This document shows positions 43,034 through 51,540 of a stretch of DNA of 64,000 nt, one piece after another. The DNA is from Cupriavidus alkaliphilus (lineage in GTDB: Bacteria > Pseudomonadota > Gammaproteobacteria > Burkholderiales > Burkholderiaceae), in the NCBI RefSeq assembly GCF_900094595.1, contig NZ_FMAD01000008.1:241508-305507 (forward strand), written 5' to 3'. The first letter of the stretch is position 1. The number at the start of each line of letters is the position of its first letter. A program made the position numbers and the translations under genes. The notes under the pieces are model-generated. The model did not search any database. It was not told where the DNA came from and worked only from the letters and a program-made list of their open reading frames with translations.

Positions 43034-44656
43034 TCAGCCGATCCCGCGGAACTGCCCGCACAGGCGGAACACGTCCATCGACAGCGGGATTCCCTTGGCC
43101 TTGCCGTAGCGCGTCGCCAGCTTCAGCAGCTCCTTGATGTCGCGCCCGCTCGCGGTGGGGTAGGCGTTAATCAGCGCATCGATCAGCCCATCGTCCAGTT
43201 CGGCGCCGAACTGCGCCGCCTGCAGCTGCCACAGCCGCACGGCATCCTCGCGGCACGGCGTGGTGTAGTGGATGGTGGCGATGCAGCGCGACAGGATGGC
43301 ATCGTCGACGTCGCCGATGCGGTTGGTGGTCATGAACAGCAGGCCGCTGAAGTACTCCAGCGTGCGCAGGAACTCGGCGACGATGGCGTTGTGCTCGAGG
43401 TCGTTGTCGCGGCGGCGGATATAGACGTCGGCCTCGTCCAGCAGCAGGATCGCATTCCAGCGCATGGCGCGGCGCAGGATGGTCATCAGCGTCGCCCCCA
43501 CCGACGCCGCGGTGGTGCCCAGCTGCCCCGAGTGCACGCGGTACAGCGGCTTGCCGACCACCTCGGCATAGACCTCGGCGGTCAGCGTCTTGCCCAGGCC
43601 TGGCGCGCCCTGGCACAGGATGGTGGTGCCGCCCGACTTGCCCGGCACGAAATCCGGCGCCAGCATGTCCATGTGCGAGGTCAGGATGTCGATCAGGTCG
43701 CGGTGGTGCGCGGGCAGCACCAGCTTGTCGCGCAGCGCGGGCTGGTAGCGATACTCGGCCAGGTGCTGCACGTGGACCCAGATATTGCGGTGCCATTCCA
43801 GGTGGAACAGGTGCACGTAGCCATGCAGCGGCACCCGCTCGAAGCCGTCCAGGATGCCCGCCTCGCGCCAGAACGACGGGTCGCAGGTCATCTCGAAACG
43901 GCGCTCCAGACGCTCCTCGTCGTTCACGCAGCGCGCGCCCGCGACCTCGGCAATCGGGATCAGCTCCGCCGCGCCCTTGGCATCGACCGAGAACGCCGCG
44001 CGCGTCGCCACGAACTGCGCGCCGAAGCCGCGCTGGCAGCGCGCGAAGCGCTGCGCGTGCTGCTCATATTCCTGGCGGAATTCCGCGCACTCCTTGTAGA
44101 AGCCGAACTCGGCCAGCAACTCAGGGATGGTGCGGTTGGCAATATCGTCGCGCGTGATCACCATCGACGTGGTCATGCCGGAGCGGCGCAGGTGGTGGTC
44201 GGTCAGCGCGGAGTTGGCCGACTGCATCGTGTTGGCGAGCAGGTCCACCACCACGTACGGCATGCCCTGCTCGGGCAATACGTGCCGCATGCGGCGTACC
44301 AGCCAGGGCAGCAGCACGCCGTCGCGGTTGCGCTGGTACAGCCAGCCATCGATGGCATCGCGCGACAGGTAGGCGGCCAGCCCCGCCACCAGCTGGTCCA
44401 GTCCCGGAATCACGCGTGCCTGCGGCGCGTTGTAGATGTTGTCCAGCGCCAGCATCTGGAACATCAGCGCGCGCTCGTTCTGCGTCTTGCTGAGCGTATA
44501 GAGCGAACTGAGCGCATGCGCGTCGAACAGCTTGCTCGACACCAGCATATTGCCGTGGCACACGCCATGCTGCTGCAGCTGCCGGGCCAGCGGCGAACCG
44601 GTCTCGATCATCGCCAGCAGGGGATGGATCAGCGCCTCCGGAATCTCGAAATCCAT
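43034..44656 (-). CDS. Orphan AAA+ ATPase with unknown N-terminal domain
   Basis: A 540-residue protein. The C-terminal part is an AAA+ module: Walker A GAPGLGKT (about 350-357), Walker B ILLLDEADVY (about 403-412), sensor-1 MTTNRIGDVDDAILSR and an Arg-finger-like context. Residues 1-320 form a domain I do not recognise; it is rich in charged helices (LIHPLLAMIETGSPLARQLQ, YKECAEFRQEYEQHAQRFA) and contains EMTCDPSFWREAGILDGFER and a His/Trp-rich stretch. No partner gene is adjacent. ATG 44656 has GGGAG eight bases before it. Remodelling of a protein complex is the general expectation for AAA+ proteins. Confidence 0.82.
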   Translation of the reverse strand: MDFEIPEALIHPLLAMIETGSPLARQLQQHGVCHGNMLVSSKLFDAHALSSLYTLSKTQNERALMFQMLALDNIYNAPQARVIPGLDQLVAGLAAYLSRDAIDGWLYQRNRDGVLLPWLVRRMRHVLPEQGMPYVVVDLLANTMQSANSALTDHHLRRSGMTTSMVITRDDIANRTIPELLAEFGFYKECAEFRQEYEQHAQRFARCQRGFGAQFVATRAAFSVDAKGAAELIPIAEVAGARCVNDEERLERRFEMTCDPSFWREAGILDGFERVPLHGYVHLFHLEWHRNIWVHVQHLAEYRYQPALRDKLVLPAHHRDLIDILTSHMDMLAPDFVPGKSGGTTILCQGAPGLGKTLTAEVYAEVVGKPLYRVHSGQLGTTAASVGATLMTILRRAMRWNAILLLDEADVYIRRRDNDLEHNAIVAEFLRTLEYFSGLLFMTTNRIGDVDDAILSRCIATIHYTTPCREDAVRLWQLQAAQFGAELDDGLIDALINAYPTASGRDIKELLKLATRYGKAKGIPLSMDVFRLCGQFRGIG

Positions 44657-44708
44657 GTACCGCACTCCCGTTCAATGGCGTGGCCGCGCCCGGCCAGCGG
44701 CCAGGGTT

Positions 44709-45383
44709 TCACTGCAGGAAGAAATCGATCGCGCGCTCGACCACGGGCGCATGGATGACATGCGGCCCGTCGAACTCGACGTACTCCACGTCATAGCCCG
44801 CGGCGCGCAGTTTGGCCGCATGCGCGCGTCCGCTGGCAATCGGCAATTGCTCATCGGCCAGTCCATGCGCGACAAATACCTTGGGAATGCCGGTCTGCAT
44901 GAACACCGACATGAAGCCGCCGGATAACGCGATCACATGGCTGGCGATATCGCCATTGGTAAGGCCCAGCGACAGCGCATAGCTCGCGCCATCCGAGAAT
45001 CCGGCAAAGGCCAGCCGCCGCGGATCGATCCGGTGGCGGCTGGTCACCGCGGTCAGCGCCTGGTGCAGCCGCTGCAGGTCCGGCCCGTTGCCGCCGATGA
45101 CGATGTCCCAGGTGGGATAGAGCGAATGCGGGGCCAGCACCAGGAATTTGTGCCGCTGCGCGTGCGCTTCGAGATGCGGCAGGACTTTTTCGGGGAAGCC
45201 GCCGGCGCCGTGGAACATGACCATCAGCGGCGCCGGCTCATGGGCTGCCAACCCGTCCGGGACGAACAGCACGGCATCGCGACCTTCCCGCATTTCGATC
45301 GCATGGTGCCCCGGCGGCAGCGGTGCACCGGTGGGAGGGCCTGTCGTAAAAGACAGCCGGCCGAGCAGCGAAGGGTCGATCAT
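44709..45383 (-). CDS. Alpha/beta hydrolase, esterase/phospholipase type
   Basis: A 224-residue serine hydrolase of the carboxylesterase/phospholipase family (DLH/Est-like). The oxyanion segment is LMVMFHGAGGFPE, the nucleophile box AFAGFSDGASYALSL, the acid in AHGLADEQLPIASG and the catalytic His in FDGPHVIHAPVV. No signal peptide. The substrate is unknown. It is downstream of nothing on its strand within about 380 bases. Confidence 0.83.
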   Translation of the reverse strand: MIDPSLLGRLSFTTGPPTGAPLPPGHHAIEMREGRDAVLFVPDGLAAHEPAPLMVMFHGAGGFPEKVLPHLEAHAQRHKFLVLAPHSLYPTWDIVIGGNGPDLQRLHQALTAVTSRHRIDPRRLAFAGFSDGASYALSLGLTNGDIASHVIALSGGFMSVFMQTGIPKVFVAHGLADEQLPIASGRAHAAKLRAAGYDVEYVEFDGPHVIHAPVVERAIDFFLQ

Positions 45384-45763
45384 GACGGCTCCAGCACGTT
45401 GATATTTTGTATATTACATACGGAAAGACGTTTGCGCCACTCGGAGTGACACCGCGGGAGGGCCTTGTCGGCCTGGACGGCCACGGGTGTGGACGGCTGC
45501 AGCGCAGCGAAATGCACCCCCGAAAGGCCGGGTCGGTATTTATCGATATTTTCGGTAAACTTCCGAACTTTTCTGAAGGCCAACCGGGCACGGAATAGCG
45601 AAGATTGTCCGCATCGGCCCGCAAGCAGGCCACAGGCTTATCGGAGAGTTATTCCGATTTTTGCGAGTTTCCCGCCTGGCAAACTCCAGACCGCCATCTA
45701 ATTCACGTCGTGCCGCGTAACTTCGATTCAAGCGGCCCGTATTCTCGGTAGTGAGCAGCAAAT
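45384..45763. other. A/T-richer intergenic region
   Basis: A 380-base gap between the divergent esterase and the broken glycosyltransferase. It is visibly poorer in G+C than the rest of the window (for instance around 45400-45425 and 45540-45720), which with the low-GC glycosyltransferase suggests acquired DNA. Short open frames here have no family features. Promoters for both flanking genes must lie here; TTGATA and TATATT-like hexamers occur near 45395-45410 but not at standard spacing. Confidence 0.4.
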
Positions 45764-46922
45764 ATGTCGAAGCAGTGGAAGGTATGGCTGGCAAATCTCT
45801 GCATTGGCCTCTACCGGGCGCTTTGCCCCAAACCCCGTGCCTCCGTCCCAAGCCAGTCATTCAGCCGTATCGTCGTATTTTCGACCACGGCCCTGGGCGA
45901 TTTCATGTTCAACACGCCTGCCATCCGTGCCCTGCGAGAGAAGTTTCCCAACGCCCGCATCACGCTGGTCGCGAATCCCAGGAACCGGGACCTGGTGAGT
46001 GGCTGCCACTTCGTCGACGACGTGATTTATTGGGACCACAAGGCCAAGAGTCTTGTCGCGACCATCCGCAGCCTCCGCCGGCGCCGACCGGAACTGGCGA
46101 TGATTCTGCATTCGAAATGCGCCCTATGATGTCGTCGCTGCGACCCTGGCCGGCTGCACTTATGTCTTCAAGAATATCTATGACGATGAGCAGCCGGGTC
46201 TGGAACGGTGGCTGGCCGGGGCGACACGGACATGCGATGCGGGTCACCTGATCCAGAGCAAGCTGAACCTGGTGGGGCAGCTTGGCTGCAACACGACCAA
46301 CGCCGAGATGTTCGTGCCTGTTCGTCCTGCCAGCGCCAGTTCACCGCGGAAAACCATCATCGGATTCCAGCTGGGCGCATCGCAGCCGGTCCGCTGCTGG
46401 CCGGTCGGGCATTTTGTCCAGCTTGCGAGGAGTCTGCTGGCTGAAAGCGATGAAACCGGGATTGCGCTAATCGGCTCCGATAAGGAAAGCTTGCTGGCAA
46501 ACCACTTGCTGGCTGCCCTGACGGAGCCGGAAAGACAACGCGTTATCAACTACGTCGGTCGAACCAGCTTGCCTGAGCTGCTCGGCGCCATTCAAGGCAT
46601 GGCGGTCCTTGTCAGCGGCGACACCGGTCCGCTGCATCTGGCGATCGCGCTCAAAGTCAGAACCGTCAGCCTGTTTGCCACGGCTTGCCCGACGAAGACC
46701 GGTCCTTACCAGGACCAGGCGTTGCACAAGGTGATCCGGTTGCCGGCGGATGCCGCAGCGGTGACGACGGCGCTGCAGCCAAGCCCGATGAGCCTCATTG
46801 CCGTCGAAGACGTGCGGCAAGCGGTCGTCCACGCGATCCGGGGCGCCGGGCTCCAGGATCGGCCGCGGTTGCCGGACGCAGGTCGAACTGTCCGCGTGCC
46901 TGCCGGACTGAGCCCCGCCTGA
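45764..46922 (+). pseudogene. Family-9 glycosyltransferase (heptosyltransferase-like), frameshifted
   Basis: Two frames together encode one GT9 protein. The first (from ATG 45764) has the N-terminal domain: IVVFSTTALGDFMFNTPAIR, ALREKFPNARITLVANPRNR and AMILHS. At 46115-46117 the run TCG-AAA-TGC contains one A too many. Removing it continues HSNAPYDVVAATLAGCTYVF, TRTCDAGHLIQSKLN and the GT9 C-terminal GFQLGASQPVRCWPVGHFVQ, LPELLGAIQGMAVLVSGDTG, PLHLAIALKV. The HSN-x-PYD join is a conserved GT9 segment, so the shift is precise. The gene would add heptose or another sugar to lipopolysaccharide. Base composition is lower in G+C than its neighbours. Confidence 0.85.
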
Positions 46923-46931
46923 TTTCCTATA

Positions 46932-46957
46932 CTCCGCATTGCACCTTTCATGCGGAG
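46932..46957 (+). promoter_or_regulatory. Inverted repeat overlapping the ArsR-gene ribosome site
   Basis: CTCCGCA (46932-46938) is the exact reverse complement of TGCGGAG (46951-46957), 12 bases apart. The right arm contains the GGAG of the downstream gene (start 46965). It could be an operator for autorepression or an RNA hairpin hiding the ribosome site. Confidence 0.5.
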
Positions 46958-46964
46958 CCAAACC

Positions 46965-47654
46965 ATGGATTACACCCCCGGCATCAGCCACCTCGCCAGC
47001 CTGCTCGCCGATCCCGGCCGTGCCGCCATGCTGTGGGCGCTGATGGACGGCAGCGCCCGCCCGGCCGGCGAGCTGGCGCTGATCGCCGGCCTGTCGGCGT
47101 CTTCCACCAGCGGGCACCTGGCGCGCTTGTCCGAAGGTGGCCTGCTGGTGGCGGAGACGCGCGGGCGCAACCGTTATTACCGGCTGGCGGCACCGGAGAT
47201 CGGCGTGGCGATCGAGGCGCTGGCCTCGGCGTCGCTGGCGAGCCAGCCGCCGCGGCTGCGCGCGGTGCCGGTGTCGCGCACGGCACCGCCGGCGTTGCGC
47301 CAGGCGCGCACCTGCTATGACCACCTGGCGGGGGAGCTTGCCGTGGGCCTGTTCGAACGCATGACGCAGTCGCGCTGGCTGATGCTGGACGGCCAGCGCG
47401 TGGAGCTCAGCGGCGACGGCGCGCAGGCGCTGGCGCGGCTGAGCGTGGATGTGGACGCGGCGCGCCGCAAGCGGCGGCAGTTTGCCTGCACCTGTCCGGA
47501 CTGGAGCGAGCGCAAGCCGCACCTGGGCGGCGCGCTGGGCGCGGCGCTGCTGGGCAGCCTGCTGGCGCGCGGCTGGGTCGAGCCGACGCGCACCTCGCGC
47601 GCGCTGCGCGTGACACCGGCGGGCCAACGCGAGATCATCCGCATCGCGGCCTAG
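46965..47654 (+). CDS. ArsR-family transcriptional regulator
   Basis: A 229-residue regulator with an N-terminal ArsR winged helix: SHLASLLADPGRAAMLWALM, RPAGELALIAGLSASSTSGH, LARLSEGGLLVAETRGRNRY, YRLAAPEIGVAIEAL. The C-terminal half is a longer domain with Cys pair FACTCPDWSERKPHL, which resembles the ligand or metal part of longer ArsR proteins. ATG 46965 follows GGAG; a second ATG at 46950 has no site. Its inducer is unknown. Confidence 0.85.
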   Translation: MDYTPGISHLASLLADPGRAAMLWALMDGSARPAGELALIAGLSASSTSGHLARLSEGGLLVAETRGRNRYYRLAAPEIGVAIEALASASLASQPPRLRAVPVSRTAPPALRQARTCYDHLAGELAVGLFERMTQSRWLMLDGQRVELSGDGAQALARLSVDVDAARRKRRQFACTCPDWSERKPHLGGALGAALLGSLLARGWVEPTRTSRALRVTPAGQREIIRIAA

Positions 47655-47680
47655 CGTGCCGCGGCAACTGGAGAAAGAAG

Positions 47681-48187
47681 ATGGCTACACCGCTGGACGA
47701 CGACACGCAGGACGCGATCGCGCGTTTCTTCGCCCTGATCAATCTTGACGACAGCGCCCAGACCTCGGCGCAACTCGCGATGTTCGAGGATGCGCTGCTC
47801 GAGGCCGAGGACGACGACACCGACGGGCCGGAACTGCTGTGGGTGATCCGCGAGGTCATCGACTGGCAGTCCGGGTTCTTTGTCGACTGGAAGGACACGC
47901 CGTCCTTTATCGGCTGCCTGACCCAGCTGTGCGAACGCATGGACCTGGAGCTCGACTGGGGCACCGACGATCCCGAGGACGAGGCCTTCCTGGAGAGCAC
48001 CAGCGTGCCGGAACTGATGGAGCTGGCGCACAACCAGCTGCGCGTGGCCGGCTATACGCTATGGAACTGGGATACCGGCGGCGACGCCTACGCCGGCTGG
48101 ATCACGCGCAGCGAGGATGACGAAGAGATGCTGGACCTGGCCGAGATCCTGCGCTTCGAGGTGCGGCCCGCGGACCAGCCTTATTGA
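47681..48187 (+). CDS. Acidic protein of unknown function (possibly DUF6630)
   Basis: A 168-residue very acidic protein (many Asp/Glu, e.g. LLEAEDDDTDGPELLWVIRE, DDPEDEAFLESTSVPELMEL) with Trp-rich segments REVIDWQSGFFVDWKDTPSF and TLWNWDTGGDAYAGWI. The layout recalls DUF6630 proteins, though I cannot confirm it. No signal peptide or membrane segment is seen. It follows the ArsR gene after 26 bases (GGAG site present) and is probably co-transcribed. Confidence 0.7.
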   Translation: MATPLDDDTQDAIARFFALINLDDSAQTSAQLAMFEDALLEAEDDDTDGPELLWVIREVIDWQSGFFVDWKDTPSFIGCLTQLCERMDLELDWGTDDPEDEAFLESTSVPELMELAHNQLRVAGYTLWNWDTGGDAYAGWITRSEDDEEMLDLAEILRFEVRPADQPY

Positions 48188-48244
48188 ACGCCGGCCGGCG
48201 GGGTTACCGGCCCCGCACCGCCCCCAACCGGCCCGCCTGCGCGC

Positions 48245-49330
48245 CTAGTCGAACAAGATCACCGAGCGCGCCAGTTCGCCGCGGCGCAGTTCGTCGAAGG
48301 CGTCGTTGATGCGGTCCAGCGGCAACCGCTGCGCAATCAGTTCGTCCAGGTGGAGGCGGCCGGCCATGTAAAAGTCCACCATGCGCGGCATGTCCACCGG
48401 GAAGCGGTTGGAGCCCATCAGCGAGCCCTGGATGCGCTTCTCGCCCAGGAAGTCGCTGCCCTTCAGCTCAATCTTGACGCCCGGCGCGATCATGCCGATG
48501 ACCGTGGCGGTGCCGCCGCGGCGCAGCATGGCAAAGGCCTGCTCGGTGGTCTCTTTCAGGCCGATGGCCTCGAAGGCATGGTGCACGCCACCGCCGGTAA
48601 GCGTGCGCACCGCGTCAAGCACATTGCCCTCGCTGGCGTCGATCACGTCGGTTGCGCCGAACTTGCGGGCCAGTTCCAGCTTGCCGGGCACCCTGTCGAT
48701 GGCGATGATGCGGCCCGCGCCGGCAATGGCGGCGCTGTTGACCGTGGCAAGCCCGATGCCGCCGCAGCCGATCACGGCGACTGTCTCGCCCGGTTGCACC
48801 CGGGCGGTATGGATTACCGCGCCCATGCCGGTGGTGACCGCGCAGCCGATCAGCGCGGCGCGGTCCAGCGGCATGTCGCGCCGGATCGCCACCAGCGCGT
48901 GCTCATGGATCAGCATCTGCTCGGCGAAGGCCGACAGGTTCAGGAACTGGTGCATGGCGTTGCCATGGGTTGCCCGCAACCGCGGCTCCTCGTCTTCGCG
49001 GCGGCGGGTATCGGGCTCGGTGCACAGCGACAGGTGGCCGGTCAGGCAATGCTCGCAATGGCCGCAGTAGGCCGACAGGCAGGTGATGACGTGGTCGCCG
49101 GGCTCGACCGTGCGGACTTCCGCGCCGACCTGCTCGACCACGCCCGCGGCTTCGTGGCCCGGAATGGTGGGGACGGGATGCGGGTAGGCGCCATCCACGA
49201 AGTGCAGGTCTGAATGGCACACGCCGACGGCGGCGGTGCGCACCAGCACTTCGCGCGGCCCGGGCTTGCCGATGGCCACGTCTTCGATCACCAGCGGCGT
49301 CCTGGGTTGATGCAGCACTGCAGCTTTCAT
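48245..49330 (-). CDS. Zinc-dependent alcohol dehydrogenase, class III-like
   Basis: A 361-residue medium-chain dehydrogenase. Catalytic zinc ligands are in GVCHSDLHFV and GHEAAGVVEQVG; the structural zinc Cys cluster is CGHCEHCLTGHLSLC. The NAD-binding Rossmann motif is VAVIGCGGIGLATVNSA. The sequence is nearest to NAD-dependent alcohol/formaldehyde dehydrogenases of class III type. ATG 49330 follows GGAGG. It lies 89 bases after the phospholipase-D gene on the same strand. Confidence 0.92.
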   Translation of the reverse strand: MKAAVLHQPRTPLVIEDVAIGKPGPREVLVRTAAVGVCHSDLHFVDGAYPHPVPTIPGHEAAGVVEQVGAEVRTVEPGDHVITCLSAYCGHCEHCLTGHLSLCTEPDTRRREDEEPRLRATHGNAMHQFLNLSAFAEQMLIHEHALVAIRRDMPLDRAALIGCAVTTGMGAVIHTARVQPGETVAVIGCGGIGLATVNSAAIAGAGRIIAIDRVPGKLELARKFGATDVIDASEGNVLDAVRTLTGGGVHHAFEAIGLKETTEQAFAMLRRGGTATVIGMIAPGVKIELKGSDFLGEKRIQGSLMGSNRFPVDMPRMVDFYMAGRLHLDELIAQRLPLDRINDAFDELRRGELARSVILFD

Positions 49331-49419
49331 GGGTTTCCTCCGGAGGGGAGCTATGGTGCCGGGAAAAATACCCCCAAACAGAGGTTCAGGAAAGCCGCGG
49401 GCAGCCCGCCGGACCCGCT

Positions 49420-51096
49420 TTAAAGCTCTTGCTTGATCGGGAGCACGCGCAGCACGCCGATCCCCAGATGTTGCAGCGGGCCCATGCCGGGCTCGCGGTC
49501 GTAGACCACCAGCTGGCCTTTCTCGCGCGTGGTCCAGGTCAGGCGCGGATTGCTGCCGTCGCCATCGGTCTGCAGCCCGACGCGGTAGGCCATGTCGAGC
49601 AGGCCGTCCTCGGTGGACCGGGTCATGCGCTCGGCCAGCGTCGGGCTGTCGAGCACCACGCCCATCTCGGTATTCAGCCTGGCCGAGCGCGGGTCCATGT
49701 TGAGCGAGCCGATAAAGACCAGGCGCCGGTCGACGATGTAGTTCTTGGCGTGCAGGCTGGCGCGGCTGGACGACAGCCAGGCGCGCGAGCGCGAGCCGCG
49801 CGCGGCCTTGCCGCGGTTGGCCAGCTCGGCATAGGCGCTCGGCTTGAGCTCGTACAGCTCCACGCCGGCGGCGACCAGCGCCTGGCGGTGCGGCGCGTAG
49901 CCCGCGTGCACCGGGCTGACGTCGGTGGCTGCGAACGAGTTGGTCAGGATGCGCACGCGGATGCCGCGCCGCGCCAGCGCGATCAGCCAGGCTTCGCCGT
50001 CGTCGTCGGGCACGAAGTAGGGCGAGATCAGCAGCACCTCTTTCTGCGCGCTGCTGATCATCTTCTCCAGCCGGGCGGTGGCGTGGCCCGGGTCGTCATG
50101 GGTCTGGTGGGTGATCTTGGCCGCCTTGTCGGAGACCACCACGGCCTTGCCGTAGTAGCCGGGCATGTGGCCGCTTTCGATGCCCCTGGCCAGGCCCGAG
50201 TCCAGCAGCTCTTGCACGTAGGGGCTGGCCACGGCCTGGTCGCCGCGCGCCTCCAGCCGCTTGCGCAGGCTGCGCATTTCCACCGGCGCCTCCTTGCCGG
50301 CGGGGATCAGCGCCACCACGGGATAGGAAGACGCGTCGTTCCAGTATTCGTCGAACACCGCGGACACCTGCGGCACCGCCGGCCCGGCCACCAGCACGTC
50401 GAGGTCGCTGAAGTCCATGTCGGTGCGCGCCGAAAAATACGCGTCGCCGACATTGCGCCCGCCCAGCAGCGTGATCTGGTTGTCCACCGTCATCGACTTG
50501 TTGTGCATGCGCCGGTCCAGGCGCTTAAAGCCCGCGAGCAGTTCCAGCCAACGCACGCTGCGGTTGGCGAACGGGTTGAACAGGCGCACTTCGATATTGG
50601 GATGCGAATCGATCGCCGACAGGACCTTGTCGAGGCCGCCGGTATGCAGGTCGTCGAGCAGCATGCGCACGCGCACGCCGCGGTCGGCCGCGTCCAGGAT
50701 GTCGCCCAGCACGGCCGCGCCGGTACCGGTGGGCTCGAAGATATAGGTCTGCAGGTCCAGGCTGCGCTGCGCCGCGCGCGCCATCGCCAGCCGCGCGGCC
50801 AGCGCGTCGGGGCCGGATTGCAGCGGGTAGAACAGCGACTCGCCCGGGCGCTTGGCCAGGCGCGGCGCCAGCACCTTGCCCAGCGGCGTGTCGCTGGTAT
50901 TGGCCGGCGCGGTCGATGGCGTGCGCTCCGCCTGCGCCGGCAGGCTGGCGCAGCCGCCCAGCAGCGCGGTGCCGACCAGGCCGGCCAGCGCGATGGCGGC
51001 CAGCCGGACGGCTCGCCGGCACCAGCCTGCGCCGGCGCACCCCGCGGTCATTGGCCTGCGGGCGTCGAACGGAACATCGCTGTGCGTCTGGAACAT
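49420..51096 (-). CDS. Phospholipase D-family lipoprotein (cardiolipin synthase-like)
   Basis: A 558-residue protein with a lipobox (LLGGCASL, Cys near residue 49) after a positively charged start. It contains two HKD motifs: RRMHNKSMTVDNQITLLGGR and ASLHAKNYIVDRRLVFIGSL. The intervening sequence (SAQKEVLLISPYFVPDDDGE) is standard for cardiolipin synthase-like PLD proteins, but the lipoprotein anchor points to the periplasmic PLD family rather than true Cls. It likely handles phospholipids or nucleic acids in the envelope. ATG 51096 follows GGGAG. Confidence 0.88.
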   Translation of the reverse strand: MFQTHSDVPFDARRPMTAGCAGAGWCRRAVRLAAIALAGLVGTALLGGCASLPAQAERTPSTAPANTSDTPLGKVLAPRLAKRPGESLFYPLQSGPDALAARLAMARAAQRSLDLQTYIFEPTGTGAAVLGDILDAADRGVRVRMLLDDLHTGGLDKVLSAIDSHPNIEVRLFNPFANRSVRWLELLAGFKRLDRRMHNKSMTVDNQITLLGGRNVGDAYFSARTDMDFSDLDVLVAGPAVPQVSAVFDEYWNDASSYPVVALIPAGKEAPVEMRSLRKRLEARGDQAVASPYVQELLDSGLARGIESGHMPGYYGKAVVVSDKAAKITHQTHDDPGHATARLEKMISSAQKEVLLISPYFVPDDDGEAWLIALARRGIRVRILTNSFAATDVSPVHAGYAPHRQALVAAGVELYELKPSAYAELANRGKAARGSRSRAWLSSSRASLHAKNYIVDRRLVFIGSLNMDPRSARLNTEMGVVLDSPTLAERMTRSTEDGLLDMAYRVGLQTDGDGSNPRLTWTTREKGQLVVYDREPGMGPLQHLGIGVLRVLPIKQEL

Positions 51097-51540
51097 CCGT
51101 CAGTCTCCCTGCACCAGTAAATGAAGGAACGGGGATGGGCCGGTTCCTCACACCGGCCGGCGTGCAGCGCCTGCTACTTCGCAAGATATACCGCGCGCGC
51201 CGGCATCGGCAGCGGTGCCATTCCTGTCCGCGCGGGGAGTTTGTCCTACACCGCAAACGGTCCCGGCCAGCGCGCCAGGGTCTGGCGGCGAGTGCGGCAC
51301 TTCGCACCGGGGCACCGGCCCGCGCGGGCGGGCAGCGGCTTTCCCTGCACAGCGATTTCTCTTATGATGCCGCCCAATATACCGGCCGGTAGCACCGGGA
51401 GGAGGCCCTGCGGCAGGTGTCGCCGCCCGTGCGGCCGGCGCCCTGGCGCAGCTTGCGGCCGCCCGGGGATGCCGGCATAGTTGCGCGCCTTCGCGGCCGT
51501 TTGCCTTGCACCGCACGGCGCGCGCCCAGACCGGATCCCG
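51097..51540. other. Intergenic region before the amino-acid permease
   Basis: A 444-base gap between two divergent genes without a supported gene. A possible sigma-70 promoter is TTCCCT (51341-51346), 16 bases, TATGAT (51363-51368), facing the permease; the -35 is weak. No terminator or repeat is visible. Confidence 0.4.
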
